From an uncultured Acidobacteriaceae bacterium (GTDB lineage Bacteria; Acidobacteriota; Terriglobia; Terriglobales; Acidobacteriaceae): a DNA stretch of 64,000 bases. Below are positions 38,446-46,320 of the stretch, piece after piece. How positions within the stretch are numbered: position 1 is the first letter of the stretch; each line of letters begins with the position of its first letter. Made by a program: the position numbers and the translations under genes. The notes under the pieces are model-generated. The model was not told the origin of the DNA and did no database searches. It saw only the letters and a program-made list of their open reading frames with translations. The stretch is taken from positions 124,001-188,000 of the forward strand of contig CALFMO010000032.1 of assembly GCA_937879855.1 (NCBI GenBank), given 5' to 3'.

Positions 38446-39033
38446 TCATGATTGCGTAAATTCGTCGTGGATAGCCTGCAGCCGTTCTCGCAAGTGAAGC
38501 ACCGCATAATGCTTGCGTGAAAGCAGCGTACTCACGTTCGTTCCGCTCTCTGCCGCGAGCTCTTTGAAGCTCCGCCCCATCACCTCGTGGGCGATGAACA
38601 CTTCGCGCTGCTCGTCAGGCAATTCGTCCAGCGCTGCTTCCAGCTCTTCCATCAGCACCATGCGCGTGTACGCTGCGTCCGGTCCGGCGTCAGGGGAGGG
38701 AAGCAGCTCTTCCAGTTCAAGCCGCTCTCCATCTTCGGTGGTCGTGGCTGGGGCGTTCCGCAACGCCTCCCGCTGCCTGCGGCGAAACAAGTCAACAATT
38801 CGATTCCGAGCCACCCGAAACAGCCACGCCGTAACCTGCTCCACGGGCCTGATCATGCGGTAGGCCTCGATCAGTTCATAAAAGACTTCCTGCAGGATAT
38901 CTTCTGCGTCTTCCCGGTCAGCCACACGTCGGCGGATGAAGTTGCGAAGCCGGTTCTGATCCCGATCGATCGCTTCAGAAATCCGCCGATCTTGCTCCGC
39001 CATGATCCCCGGTTTTCTCAGCGCTTGGTCCAT
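38446..39033 (-). CDS. ECF-type RNA polymerase sigma factor
   Basis: The product has about 195 residues from ATG 39033. An ATG at 39003 (MAEQDRRISEAI) is a close alternative and the frame opens to 39102. Region 2 is RLRNFIRRRVADREDAEDILQEVFYELIEAYRM with VTAWLFRVARNRIVDLFRRR. Region 4 is LDELPDEQREVFIAHEVMGRSFKELAAESGTNVSTLLSRKHYAVLHLRERL. The linker is acidic. It is followed directly by a small membrane protein with a CpxP-like tail, so an envelope-stress role is plausible. No classical zinc anti-sigma gene is present. Confidence 0.9.
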   Translation of the reverse strand: MDQALRKPGIMAEQDRRISEAIDRDQNRLRNFIRRRVADREDAEDILQEVFYELIEAYRMIRPVEQVTAWLFRVARNRIVDLFRRRQREALRNAPATTTEDGERLELEELLPSPDAGPDAAYTRMVLMEELEAALDELPDEQREVFIAHEVMGRSFKELAAESGTNVSTLLSRKHYAVLHLRERLQAIHDEFTQS

Positions 39034-39102
39034 CCACTGATGTAGACGAATGAGCGAGGCAAATATTTTATGGGACTGTAGCGCCGCCGTCCCGGCGCTC
39101 AA

Positions 39103-39137
39103 ACAAAAAAAAGCCGGTCCGCATTTCGCAGACCGGC
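39103..39137 (-). terminator. Rho-independent terminator of aceA
   Basis: On the minus strand a GCCGGTC stem, a short loop region TGCGAAATGCG and GACCGGC are followed by TTTTTTTTG. The A-run at 39105-39112 on the plus strand is the U-tract. It lies 32 bases after the aceA stop. A second hairpin (GCGCCG-CCGTC-CGGCGC, 39081-39098) follows. Confidence 0.8.
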
Positions 39138-39168
39138 CCGATTGTTCAGGGTGAGAGAATTCGACAGT

Positions 39169-40668
39169 CTAATCGCCCGACGGTAACAGCATCTCCTCCG
39201 GACCCAGGTCAATGTTGACCGGCGCCTGTGGACAGTTGCCGAGGATCGGCTGGCAAGCCGCGTCGGGACCGTGTTCCGGGCGCAGCAGTGGTTTCTTTTC
39301 CATGAACTGATCCGTTTCGGTGGATCCGGCCAGCGCCGTCGTCGAAGCCAAACCGCCGCTGATTACCTGCTGCACCTGGTCAAAATATCCGGTGCCCACG
39401 AAGCGCTGGTGCTTCACCGCCTCGTATCCATACTGCGTCTCGCGGCTGAATTCTTTTTCCTGTAGCCGCGAATAAGCGGTCATGCCCGCCAGTTTGTATC
39501 CTCGCGCCAACTCGAACATGCTGAGATTCAGCGCGTGGAAGCCCGCCAGGGTCACGAACTGAAACTTGTATCCCATGCGTGCCAGTTCCGGCTGGAAGCG
39601 AGCAATCGTCAGCTCGTCCAGATTCTTGCGCCAGTTGAAACTTGGCGAGCAGTTGTAGGCCAGCAGTTTCCCGGGATACTTCGCGTGAATCGCTTCCGCG
39701 AAACGGCGTGCCTCTTCCATGTCCGGATGCGAAGTCTCGCACCAGATCATGTCCGCGTAAGGGGCGTACGCAAGACCGCGTGCGATGGCCGAGTCAATTC
39801 CGCCGCGAATGCGGAAGAACCCTTCGGAGGTGCGTTCACCCGTGCAGAACTCGCGGTCTCGCGGGTCAATGTCGCTGGTCAGCAGGTGAGCGCTGTCCGC
39901 GTCGGTACGAGCCATGATCAATGTCGGCACGCCCATCACGTCGGCCGCCAGCCGCGCCGCCACCAACTTTTGAATCGCCTCAGTCGTAGAGACCAGAACC
40001 TTGCCGCCAAGATGTCCGCACTTTTTCGCCGATGAAAGCTGATCTTCGAAGTGCACGCAAGCGGCGCCTGCTTCGATCATTCCCTTCATCAGTTCGAACG
40101 CATTCAGCGTGCCGCCGAACCCCGCTTCCGCATCGGCAATCAGCGGAGCAAACCAAGTCTGCCCCGGAGCCACCTTGCCTTCGGCGTGATGCACCTGGTC
40201 CGCGCGCTGCAGCGCGTTGTTGATGCGGCGGCAAAGATTCGGAACGCTGTCTGCCGGATACAAACTCTGGTCGGGATACATCGTGCCCGCATTATTGGCG
40301 TCGGCCGCGACCTGCCATCCGCTGACATAAATCGCCTTCAGCCCCGCCTGCACCTGCTGCACCGCCTGGTTGCCGCTCATCGCACCCAGAGCGTTAATGT
40401 AAGGATCCGTCTGCAGAAGTTCCCACAGGCGCTCGGCGCCCATGCGGGCCAGCGTGTGTTCGATATGAATCGAGCCCCGCAGCCGCAGCACATCTTCGGC
40501 TGTGTACGGGCGCTCGACGCCCTTCCAACGCGGATTGGACGCCCAATCCTGGTTCATCGCCGCCTGGGCCAGAGCATATTGCGCGACCCTTTCCTGATCA
40601 CTCAAGGAGTGCTCGATCTGATGTGAGGTTAAGGATTGTGCGCTGTGTCCGTTTCCGTTGGCTGACAT
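39169..40668 (-). CDS. aceA: Isocitrate lyase
   Basis: This enzyme cleaves isocitrate to glyoxylate and succinate in the glyoxylate shunt. The chain of 499 residues contains WQVAADANNAGTMYPDQSLYP, DAEAGFGGTLNAFELMKGMIEAGAA, VHFEDQLSSAKKCGHLGGKVLV with the catalytic Cys of KKCGH, and TLIMARTDAD. GYKFQFVTLAGFHALNLSMF and the C-terminal STTALAGSTETDQF complete the family core. About 44 further residues (MEKKPLLRPEHGPDAACQPILG...), with two Cys, are an unusual tail. AGGAGAGAG precedes the ATG. It lies 42 bases downstream of aceB and divergent from the IclR gene. Confidence 0.96.
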   Translation of the reverse strand: MSANGNGHSAQSLTSHQIEHSLSDQERVAQYALAQAAMNQDWASNPRWKGVERPYTAEDVLRLRGSIHIEHTLARMGAERLWELLQTDPYINALGAMSGNQAVQQVQAGLKAIYVSGWQVAADANNAGTMYPDQSLYPADSVPNLCRRINNALQRADQVHHAEGKVAPGQTWFAPLIADAEAGFGGTLNAFELMKGMIEAGAACVHFEDQLSSAKKCGHLGGKVLVSTTEAIQKLVAARLAADVMGVPTLIMARTDADSAHLLTSDIDPRDREFCTGERTSEGFFRIRGGIDSAIARGLAYAPYADMIWCETSHPDMEEARRFAEAIHAKYPGKLLAYNCSPSFNWRKNLDELTIARFQPELARMGYKFQFVTLAGFHALNLSMFELARGYKLAGMTAYSRLQEKEFSRETQYGYEAVKHQRFVGTGYFDQVQQVISGGLASTTALAGSTETDQFMEKKPLLRPEHGPDAACQPILGNCPQAPVNIDLGPEEMLLPSGD

Positions 40669-40710
40669 GTACTCTCTCTCCTGAAAAATTGATTCGTTGT
40701 TGCGTCGCTG

Positions 40711-42303
40711 CTAAGCCGGGTTGAATTCTCCGTTCACGATCATGGCTTCACTGATTTCGCGAGCGCGTCGGAAACGCTCCGCCTCTTCTGGATCTGCGTT
40801 TGCGGGGAGGCTCGAGAGCAATCGCTCCAGTTCCTCATCGAACAACTGCGTGATGAACTCCGGCGTATGCTTTACCGCCTGGCCTCGCTCATCCTGCACA
40901 GCAACCAGGTCGCGATGCAGCACGCGCTGCGCAATCATCAGACGGTAAATGCGGTCGGTGGCAAGGTCTTCCATGTAACCGTCGAGCAGGCTGGCGCCTC
41001 TTCCGCTGAGCACGCCGTGCCGGTAACGGATCACCGTGCGCACAGCCGCTCGCGTACCGTTCACCGTGCGTGCGCCCACGCCCACCGGCTGCGGCCGCAG
41101 ATCGGGATAGCGACTCGCATTCTTCGGCCGTGCCTGTAGCTGGTTCGGGTAAGGGAACTGCGAAACTGCGATCGCGTTCTGATCGGGATGTCCCGTCCAG
41201 GCGCCATCCATCAGGCAGTCGGCTTCGTTCTTCTTGTCCTTTTCAAGAACGGCGAGCGCGCGTGCATTCAATTCTGCATCTTCGCGGCTGGGATACAGCG
41301 CGGTCATGCCGCCAATCGCAAGAATGCCGCGGTGGTGGCAAATCTCCGGCATCAGTTCGCGCAGGTTCTGAAAGAACGCCACGTTGTAAGGAATCGTGTT
41401 ACGGTCCGGCAGAACCCAGTCGGGATCGTCAAGATTGAAGTGAATCAGGCTGGCCATGTAATCCCAGCGGCCCAGATTCAGTCCGATGATGTGATCGCGC
41501 AGGTTGTAGGCGAACTCCTCCATCTGAAACGCCAGCGGGTGTGACTCCACCAGCGCCATGCACTTGATGTAGTTGTGCGCCAGGCCGCGCCACTCGGCCA
41601 GCGCCTGGAACAGATCGCGCCACCAGAGCGCCTCTTCCGCTGACTCTGATTTCGGAATGTAGATGCACAGCGGATCCTTCAACTCCGCCGGTTCAATGCT
41701 GTAGAAGATTCGCGCCACATCGAACAGCGATGCGGAAACCAGTTCACCGGGAATCAGCCCTGCCTGGTTGAGATGCAATCCGCGCGGCCGCGTGAAGATT
41801 ACAGTGCTGTTCCGCTGAAGCTGAACCGTTCGTTCGCGCTTCTTGTCGTAATAGCTAAGCTCGCCGCGCAGGCAGGCGAGAATATTGGCCACGCCCGTTT
41901 CGTGATGCGACCACTCGTTCACGCAGGAATCTTCCAGGTCGAGCATCACCCCGGGCGCGCCCGAGTTCAACATCTTGACGCATAGTTCAGCATCGTCGGC
42001 AGGGCCAGTCATCTGGTTGCGCTGATCCTGGCACCACGCCGGCAGCGTAATGCGCCAGCCGTTGCGCACGGTGTCGGACGGGAAGCGGTGCTTGGGCTTG
42101 TCGCCTTCCAGTGATCGCTGCAGCACGTCCGCCCGCTTCAGCGCGAGTTCCTGCTGGCGGGGAGTAAATCTCCGGTGCAGCGGCAAGAAAAAATCCACAA
42201 AACCGGCGGGAAGATCGCGCTGAGGATCGAATCCCTCAGGCGTGCTACTGATCGGGTTGATTCGAGTTTCGGTGTCGGTCGTGGCTACTGCGGTTGGCGT
42301 CAT
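40711..42303 (-). CDS. aceB: Malate synthase A
   Basis: This enzyme condenses glyoxylate and acetyl-CoA to malate. The chain is about 530 residues from the ATG at 42303, with the frame open to 42342. Landmarks are VMLDLEDSCVNEWSHHETGV, IFTRPRGLHLNQAGLIPGE (active-site Arg), YIPKSESAEEALWW, LVESHPLAFQMEEFAYNLRDHIIGLNLGRWDYM (Mg-binding Glu/Asp), and LMDGAWTGHPDQNAIA with the catalytic Asp. Length and motifs fit the A isoform. It forms an operon with aceA and is divergent from an IclR-type regulator, which probably controls it. Confidence 0.96.
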   Translation of the reverse strand: MTPTAVATTDTETRINPISSTPEGFDPQRDLPAGFVDFFLPLHRRFTPRQQELALKRADVLQRSLEGDKPKHRFPSDTVRNGWRITLPAWCQDQRNQMTGPADDAELCVKMLNSGAPGVMLDLEDSCVNEWSHHETGVANILACLRGELSYYDKKRERTVQLQRNSTVIFTRPRGLHLNQAGLIPGELVSASLFDVARIFYSIEPAELKDPLCIYIPKSESAEEALWWRDLFQALAEWRGLAHNYIKCMALVESHPLAFQMEEFAYNLRDHIIGLNLGRWDYMASLIHFNLDDPDWVLPDRNTIPYNVAFFQNLRELMPEICHHRGILAIGGMTALYPSREDAELNARALAVLEKDKKNEADCLMDGAWTGHPDQNAIAVSQFPYPNQLQARPKNASRYPDLRPQPVGVGARTVNGTRAAVRTVIRYRHGVLSGRGASLLDGYMEDLATDRIYRLMIAQRVLHRDLVAVQDERGQAVKHTPEFITQLFDEELERLLSSLPANADPEEAERFRRAREISEAMIVNGEFNPA

Positions 42304-42408
42304 AAATCGAGTCCCGTTTAATCGCTTCCTTTGTGCGTTCAATTAGTAGAACAGCAATTCGTAATACTGGCGGATCGTACGATGCTGCCCCAGCCGCGTC
42401 AAGGCGGT

Positions 42409-42426
42409 TGTTCAATATACGGAACA
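42409..42426. promoter_or_regulatory. Candidate IclR operator between aceB and iclR-like gene
   Basis: TGTTC-AATATACG-GAACA is an inverted repeat with perfect 5-base arms and an AT-rich centre. It lies 63 bases upstream of the IclR-type gene and 105 bases upstream of aceB. It could therefore control both directions. The pattern fits the short imperfect palindromes used by IclR-family proteins, though the exact target of this member is not known. Confidence 0.5.
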
Positions 42427-42489
42427 TACATTCATTTTGTTGGACACCTAAGGTTTTTGCTACCATAACGATTTGGCGAGTCTCGCACG

Positions 42490-43284
42490 ATGAATTCCAA
42501 AGACGAATCTCCTTCGGTTGCGGTTGAGCGCGCGCTGGCCATGCTCGAGGCGGTCGCTCATGAACCGGAAGGCCTGAGCAACGCCGAAATCAGCCGCAAG
42601 CTCCAGATTCCAAAGAGTTCTGCCAGCTACATCCTGCGCACGCTCGAAACCCAGGGCTACCTGAATCGGGATGAAACCAACGGAAAATATCGCGTCGGCC
42701 TGAAAATTCTGAGTCTCAGCCGCGGCGCTCTCAGCGGAATCGATGTCCGTGAAGTCGCACTGCCCATCATGCGTCATCTTGTGGAAAAGACGAGCCTCAC
42801 CTGCCATCTGGCGATTCTCGATGGACCCGAGGCCGTCTACATCGAGAAGGTCGAGCCTCCGGGATTTATCCGCATGGACACCTGGGTGGGCCGCCGCATG
42901 CGCGTTCACGCCACCAGCGTGGGCAAAGCGCTAGTAGCCCATATTCCGCAGGAGCGCCTCGAAGAAATCATTGCCGATCGCGCGATGGAGAAACGCACTC
43001 CGAAAACCATCACCACCCTGCCGCGCCTATTGAAGGAACTGGAAAAAGTGCGCACCCAGGGCTACGCAGTCGATGATGAGGAAAATAATCTGGGAGCGCG
43101 CTGCGTCGGCGCTCCCGTGTTTAACCAGCAGGGTGCGATCGAAGCCAGCTTGGGCCTCAGCGGAACCATTGGCCAGGTCAACCATCAAACCATGCCGCGC
43201 ATTGTGGAAGCATTGAAAGACGCGGCCCGGCATATCTCCATACAGTTGGGCTATCGCGCTCCGCACCGCCGCGCCGGCGCCTAA
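42490..43284 (+). CDS. IclR-family transcriptional regulator
   Basis: The protein has 264 residues. The N-terminal winged helix is VAVERALAMLEAVAHEPEGLSNAEISRKLQIPKSSASYILRTLETQGYL. The IclR effector domain runs from ~residue 80 (REVALPIMRHLVEKTSLTCHLAILDGPEAVYIEKVE, RRMRVHATSVGKALVAHIP) and ends with GYAVDDEENNLGARCVGAPVFNQQGAIEASLGLSG, containing the signature Cys. Its divergence from aceB-aceA matches the role of IclR as repressor of the glyoxylate shunt in enterics. Here that role is inference. The effector is unknown. Confidence 0.92.
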   Translation: MNSKDESPSVAVERALAMLEAVAHEPEGLSNAEISRKLQIPKSSASYILRTLETQGYLNRDETNGKYRVGLKILSLSRGALSGIDVREVALPIMRHLVEKTSLTCHLAILDGPEAVYIEKVEPPGFIRMDTWVGRRMRVHATSVGKALVAHIPQERLEEIIADRAMEKRTPKTITTLPRLLKELEKVRTQGYAVDDEENNLGARCVGAPVFNQQGAIEASLGLSGTIGQVNHQTMPRIVEALKDAARHISIQLGYRAPHRRAGA

Positions 43285-43314
43285 GGAAACTCAGCTCTTG
43301 GGACGAACTTCCAC

Positions 43315-44139
43315 ATGAGCAACGAAAATTCCACTCGTCAGATCATTCAGCACTATGCGGAGGCCGATGAGTTTGCCCGTCTTCGCACGGGCTGGTTTCA
43401 ACTGGAGCAGGCCCGCACGCAGGAACTGATTCTCCGCCACCTGCCTCCGCCGCCAGCCACAATCATCGACGCTGGTGGAGGCGCCGGAGCCTATGCCTGT
43501 TGGCTCGCGGCGCGCGGCTATCAAGTACATCTGATCGATCCTGTAGCCAAGCATGTGGAGCAGGCGCGAGCCGTATCGTCACAACGGCCCGGGCATCCTC
43601 TCGCTTCGGCCGAGATCGGCGATGCCCGGGATTTACCTCAGGAAGACGCTACCGCGGATGCAGTCCTGCTGCTTGGCCCGCTCTATCATCTCGTCGAAAA
43701 GCACGGCCGCCTCGCCTGCCTGCGCGAAGCTTACCGCGTGCTGCGTGAAGGAGGCCTGGTGTGGGGCGCGGCGATCAGCCATTTCGCATCGTTTCTAGAT
43801 TCGCTGGCGCACGGATTTTTCGATGATCCGGTTTTCGCGTCAATCCTGGCGCGTGATTTGGAAGAAGGTCAGCATCGCAACCCCACCGGCAATCTCCTCT
43901 ACTTCACGGATGCGTTCTTTCATCGTCCGGAAGAACTCGCCGGCGAATTTCTGAACGCCGGTTTTGAGGTGTTGGAGTTGCTAGCCATCGAAGGTCCGGG
44001 CTGGCTGGCCCACGACTTCGAACGCTTGTGGAACGATCCGCAACAGCGGGAACGTCTGCTCGCCGCCGTTCGGAAGGTCGAGAGCGAACCGTGCCTGTTG
44101 GGAGCAAGTTCCCACATCATGACGATCGCGCGAAAATAA
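43315..44139 (+). CDS. SAM-dependent class I methyltransferase
   Basis: The protein has 274 residues. Motif I is TIIDAGGGAGAYACWLAARGYQVHLIDPV. Motif II/III follow as DARDLPQEDATADAVLLLGPLYHLVE and LREAYRVLREGGLVWGAAISHF. The C-terminal cap (HRPEELAGEFLNAGFEVLELLAIEGPGWL) resembles UbiE/COQ5-like small-molecule methyltransferases. It lies 31 bases after the IclR gene on the same strand, so it may be co-transcribed, but the substrate is unknown. No strong ribosome-binding site is seen. Confidence 0.87.
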   Translation: MSNENSTRQIIQHYAEADEFARLRTGWFQLEQARTQELILRHLPPPPATIIDAGGGAGAYACWLAARGYQVHLIDPVAKHVEQARAVSSQRPGHPLASAEIGDARDLPQEDATADAVLLLGPLYHLVEKHGRLACLREAYRVLREGGLVWGAAISHFASFLDSLAHGFFDDPVFASILARDLEEGQHRNPTGNLLYFTDAFFHRPEELAGEFLNAGFEVLELLAIEGPGWLAHDFERLWNDPQQRERLLAAVRKVESEPCLLGASSHIMTIARK

Positions 44140-44174
44140 CCCGGACGATTTCCCTACACAACGACAAGCCGACA

Positions 44175-44648
44175 CTAAGCTGCGACCGCTGTCGGCCGGT
44201 AAGTGAGGTCCGCAATCAGTGGATTCACTAACCGCACCATGTCACACCAGTTCATGCGAACCAGTTCGCGATGCGTGCCCGCGCTAAAGGTGATTTCTTC
44301 GTTTTCGGCAAGGCTCGCATCCGCATACACCGCCATGTCGTAGAGATTTCCAAACGGAGGCATCGCGCCGGTTTCGCAATCGGGGAAGGCATCTTTGAAT
44401 TCCTGTTCCGAAGCCGTTCGCGCGCCCGTCAGGGTTTTCAGCCGATTGAGGTCCACGTGCAGCGATGCCGGGACGACCGCCATGGCCAGGATGGAATCGA
44501 TCTTGACGATCACCGTCTTTGCCAATTTTTTCCCTGACACATGCGTCAGCGCGGCGATCCCTTGAGCGGTGTAGGCAAGGGAATGGGAAATGACCAGATA
44601 TTTGATGTGGCGGGAATCGAGAAACTCACGAAGCTTGGACAGTTGCAT
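44175..44648 (-). CDS. YbaK/EbsC-type aminoacyl-tRNA deacylase domain protein
   Basis: The product has 157 residues. GAGGAGG precedes the ATG. It starts LREFLDSRHIKYLVISHSLAYTAQGIAALTHVSGKKLAKTVIVKID, with the conserved Lys (KxxAKTVIV) of the YbaK/ProX fold. ETGAMPPFGNLYDMAVYADASLAENEEITFSAGTHRELVRM follows. The G-x-x-P-P-F-G motif is characteristic. Free-standing members hydrolyse mischarged tRNAs such as Cys- or Ala-tRNA(Pro). Which tRNA this one edits cannot be told from sequence alone. Confidence 0.88.
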   Translation of the reverse strand: MQLSKLREFLDSRHIKYLVISHSLAYTAQGIAALTHVSGKKLAKTVIVKIDSILAMAVVPASLHVDLNRLKTLTGARTASEQEFKDAFPDCETGAMPPFGNLYDMAVYADASLAENEEITFSAGTHRELVRMNWCDMVRLVNPLIADLTYRPTAVAA

Positions 44649-44859
44649 AAGACCTCCTCGAGGGGAACGAACGTTGAGGGGCCACCTGCATGGCTCTGTG
44701 GTCAGAATCTTATCCGCAGCGGACAGATTTTGCGGTGACTGGAATCACTGCACTTTTATTCGAGATACTGTTCCGGGAAGTTGCTGGAATAGCGCTGCTG
44801 CAGCTTGCGCAGCGAGCACGCCAGGACAAGCTTCAGGCGGAACTTTTCCCTTCAAGCCT

Positions 44860-45609
44860 TCAATACTTCACGATCGCCGCAAACGATTTGGGATCGAGCG
44901 ACGCTCCGCCGACCAGGGCCCCGTCAATCTCTTCCTGAGCCATCAGCGCTGAGGCATTATCCGGCTTCACCGACCCGCCGTACAGAATCCGCAGCTTCGT
45001 CGCGAATTCTTCGCCGAAAATCTCAGTCGCTTCGCGCCGGATCACCGCATGGGCCTCGGCCGCGAGTTGCGGCGTTGCAGTCTTGCCCGTGCCAATTGCC
45101 CAAACCGGCTCGTACGCGACGACGAGCTTTGCCGCCTTCTTTGCCGAGAGCGCATGGAACGCCCGCACGCATTGCCGGCGCAGAACGTCATCGGTGAGTC
45201 CAGCCTCGCGCTCTTGTAATACTTCACCCACACAGCAGATCGGAGTCAGTCCAGACTCCAGCGCGGTTTTCAGGCGCAGGTTCACGGTGTCATCGGTCTC
45301 GCCAAAATACTGGCGTCGCTCGGAATGGCCGATGATCACGTGGGTCACGCCCAGACACAACAGCATGGGCGCCGAAATCTCTCCGGTATACGCTCCGTCC
45401 GCCTTCCAGTGGACGTTCTGCACACCGATGGCGACGTTGGAACCGCGGGCTGCTTCAATCGCGGTCGCGACATCCGTATAGGGTGGGCAGACTACGATTT
45501 CGTCGCGATCGTGTCCCGACACCAGCGGCAAAAAGGCGCGAAAGAAATCGCGAGTCTCGTCCGGAGTCTTGTACATCTTCCAGTTGGCGGCCATTACTTT
45601 TTTTCTCAT
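44860..45609 (-). CDS. tpiA: Triosephosphate isomerase
   Basis: This enzyme interconverts dihydroxyacetone phosphate and glyceraldehyde 3-phosphate. Its 249 residues show AANWKMYKT (active-site Asn/Lys), VTHVIIGHSERRQYFGE (catalytic His), VVAYEPVWAIGTGKTAT (catalytic Glu and loop 6), and ILYGGSVKPDNASALM. The C-terminus DGALVGGASLDPKSFAAIV is complete. It is last in the gap-pgk-macro-tpiA run and overlaps the macro-domain gene by four bases, so its translation is coupled to that gene. Confidence 0.97.
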   Translation of the reverse strand: MRKKVMAANWKMYKTPDETRDFFRAFLPLVSGHDRDEIVVCPPYTDVATAIEAARGSNVAIGVQNVHWKADGAYTGEISAPMLLCLGVTHVIIGHSERRQYFGETDDTVNLRLKTALESGLTPICCVGEVLQEREAGLTDDVLRRQCVRAFHALSAKKAAKLVVAYEPVWAIGTGKTATPQLAAEAHAVIRREATEIFGEEFATKLRILYGGSVKPDNASALMAQEEIDGALVGGASLDPKSFAAIVKY

Positions 45610-46241
45610 GAGTGAGCCTTTTCAATTCGGAATGAGGAAACAGGGAATGAGGAAGCGGCGTTCGTATGGTGAAGCTGTTCTGCCGCGCGCTCGTAGGCGT
45701 GCAAGGTGGAGACGTCAAACAGCACGAATCGGCAAAGCGTGACATGCTTCGCGGCAGCGAGAGCTTCGAGCGTGCCAGAAATCGCAATCGGCGCGGCCTC
45801 GGTTACCGGATATCCATACGCGCCCGTCGAAATTGCGGGAAATGCCAGCGAGGTGAGAGCGTGCTCGTCTGCCAATCGCACAGACTCGCGGTGACAGCTT
45901 GCCAAAATTCCGGGCTCGCCGTGCTCGCCGCCGCGATAGATTGGCCCGACGGTGTGAATGACGTGTTTCGCCGCGAGCCGTCCGCCGCTAGTGATTACGG
46001 CCTTTCCCGCCGGCAGTGTCCTGATCTTGCCGACGATTTGTCGGCATTCGGCAAGGATGGCCGGCCCTCCGGCGCGATGAATCGCGCCATCCACTCCCCC
46101 TCCGCCAAGAAGGGAAGAATTCGCCGCATTTACGATCGCGTCGGTGGTTTCCGCGGTGATATCCGCCGGGCCGTGGATCTCAATCGCCTTCCCACCATCG
46201 AGCAAGAGCCGAATTGTGAACTTGTGCACGTCGGTCGTCAC
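45606..46241 (-). CDS. Macro-domain protein (ADP-ribose deacylase/hydrolase type)
   Basis: The product has 211 residues from a GTG. The macro domain shows the ADP-ribose pocket: TAETTDAIVNAANSSLLGGGGVDGAIHRAGGPAIL, CRQIVGKIRTLPAGKAVITSGG, KHVIHTVGPIYRGG, and FPAISTGAYGYPVTEAAPIAI. The Asn of VNAANSSLLGGGGVDGAIH marks the MacroD/YmdB type, which removes O-acetyl groups from ADP-ribose or ADP-ribose from proteins. It is wedged between pgk and tpiA with a four-base overlap to tpiA. A link between ADP-ribose metabolism and glycolysis is suggested only by this position. Confidence 0.92.
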   Translation of the reverse strand: MTTDVHKFTIRLLLDGGKAIEIHGPADITAETTDAIVNAANSSLLGGGGVDGAIHRAGGPAILAECRQIVGKIRTLPAGKAVITSGGRLAAKHVIHTVGPIYRGGEHGEPGILASCHRESVRLADEHALTSLAFPAISTGAYGYPVTEAAPIAISGTLEALAAAKHVTLCRFVLFDVSTLHAYERAAEQLHHTNAASSFPVSSFRIEKAHS

Positions 46242-46290
46242 GCTTGGTTCCGTCGGTTCTTGACGCCGAGGGCAAGACGCTCTCGGGACA

Positions 46291-46308
46291 GCCGGCGAGA
46301 CGCCGGCG
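46291..46308. repeat. GC-rich hairpin between pgk and the macro-domain gene
   Basis: GCCGGCG-AGA-CGCCGGC forms a tight 7-base-pair stem with a 3-base loop in the 79-base gap. There is no U-tract on the minus strand, so it is probably a processing or mRNA-stability element rather than a terminator. It resembles the GCCGGCG-type palindromes near 51820. Confidence 0.5.
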
Positions 46309-46320
46309 CTGCTATTTTCT

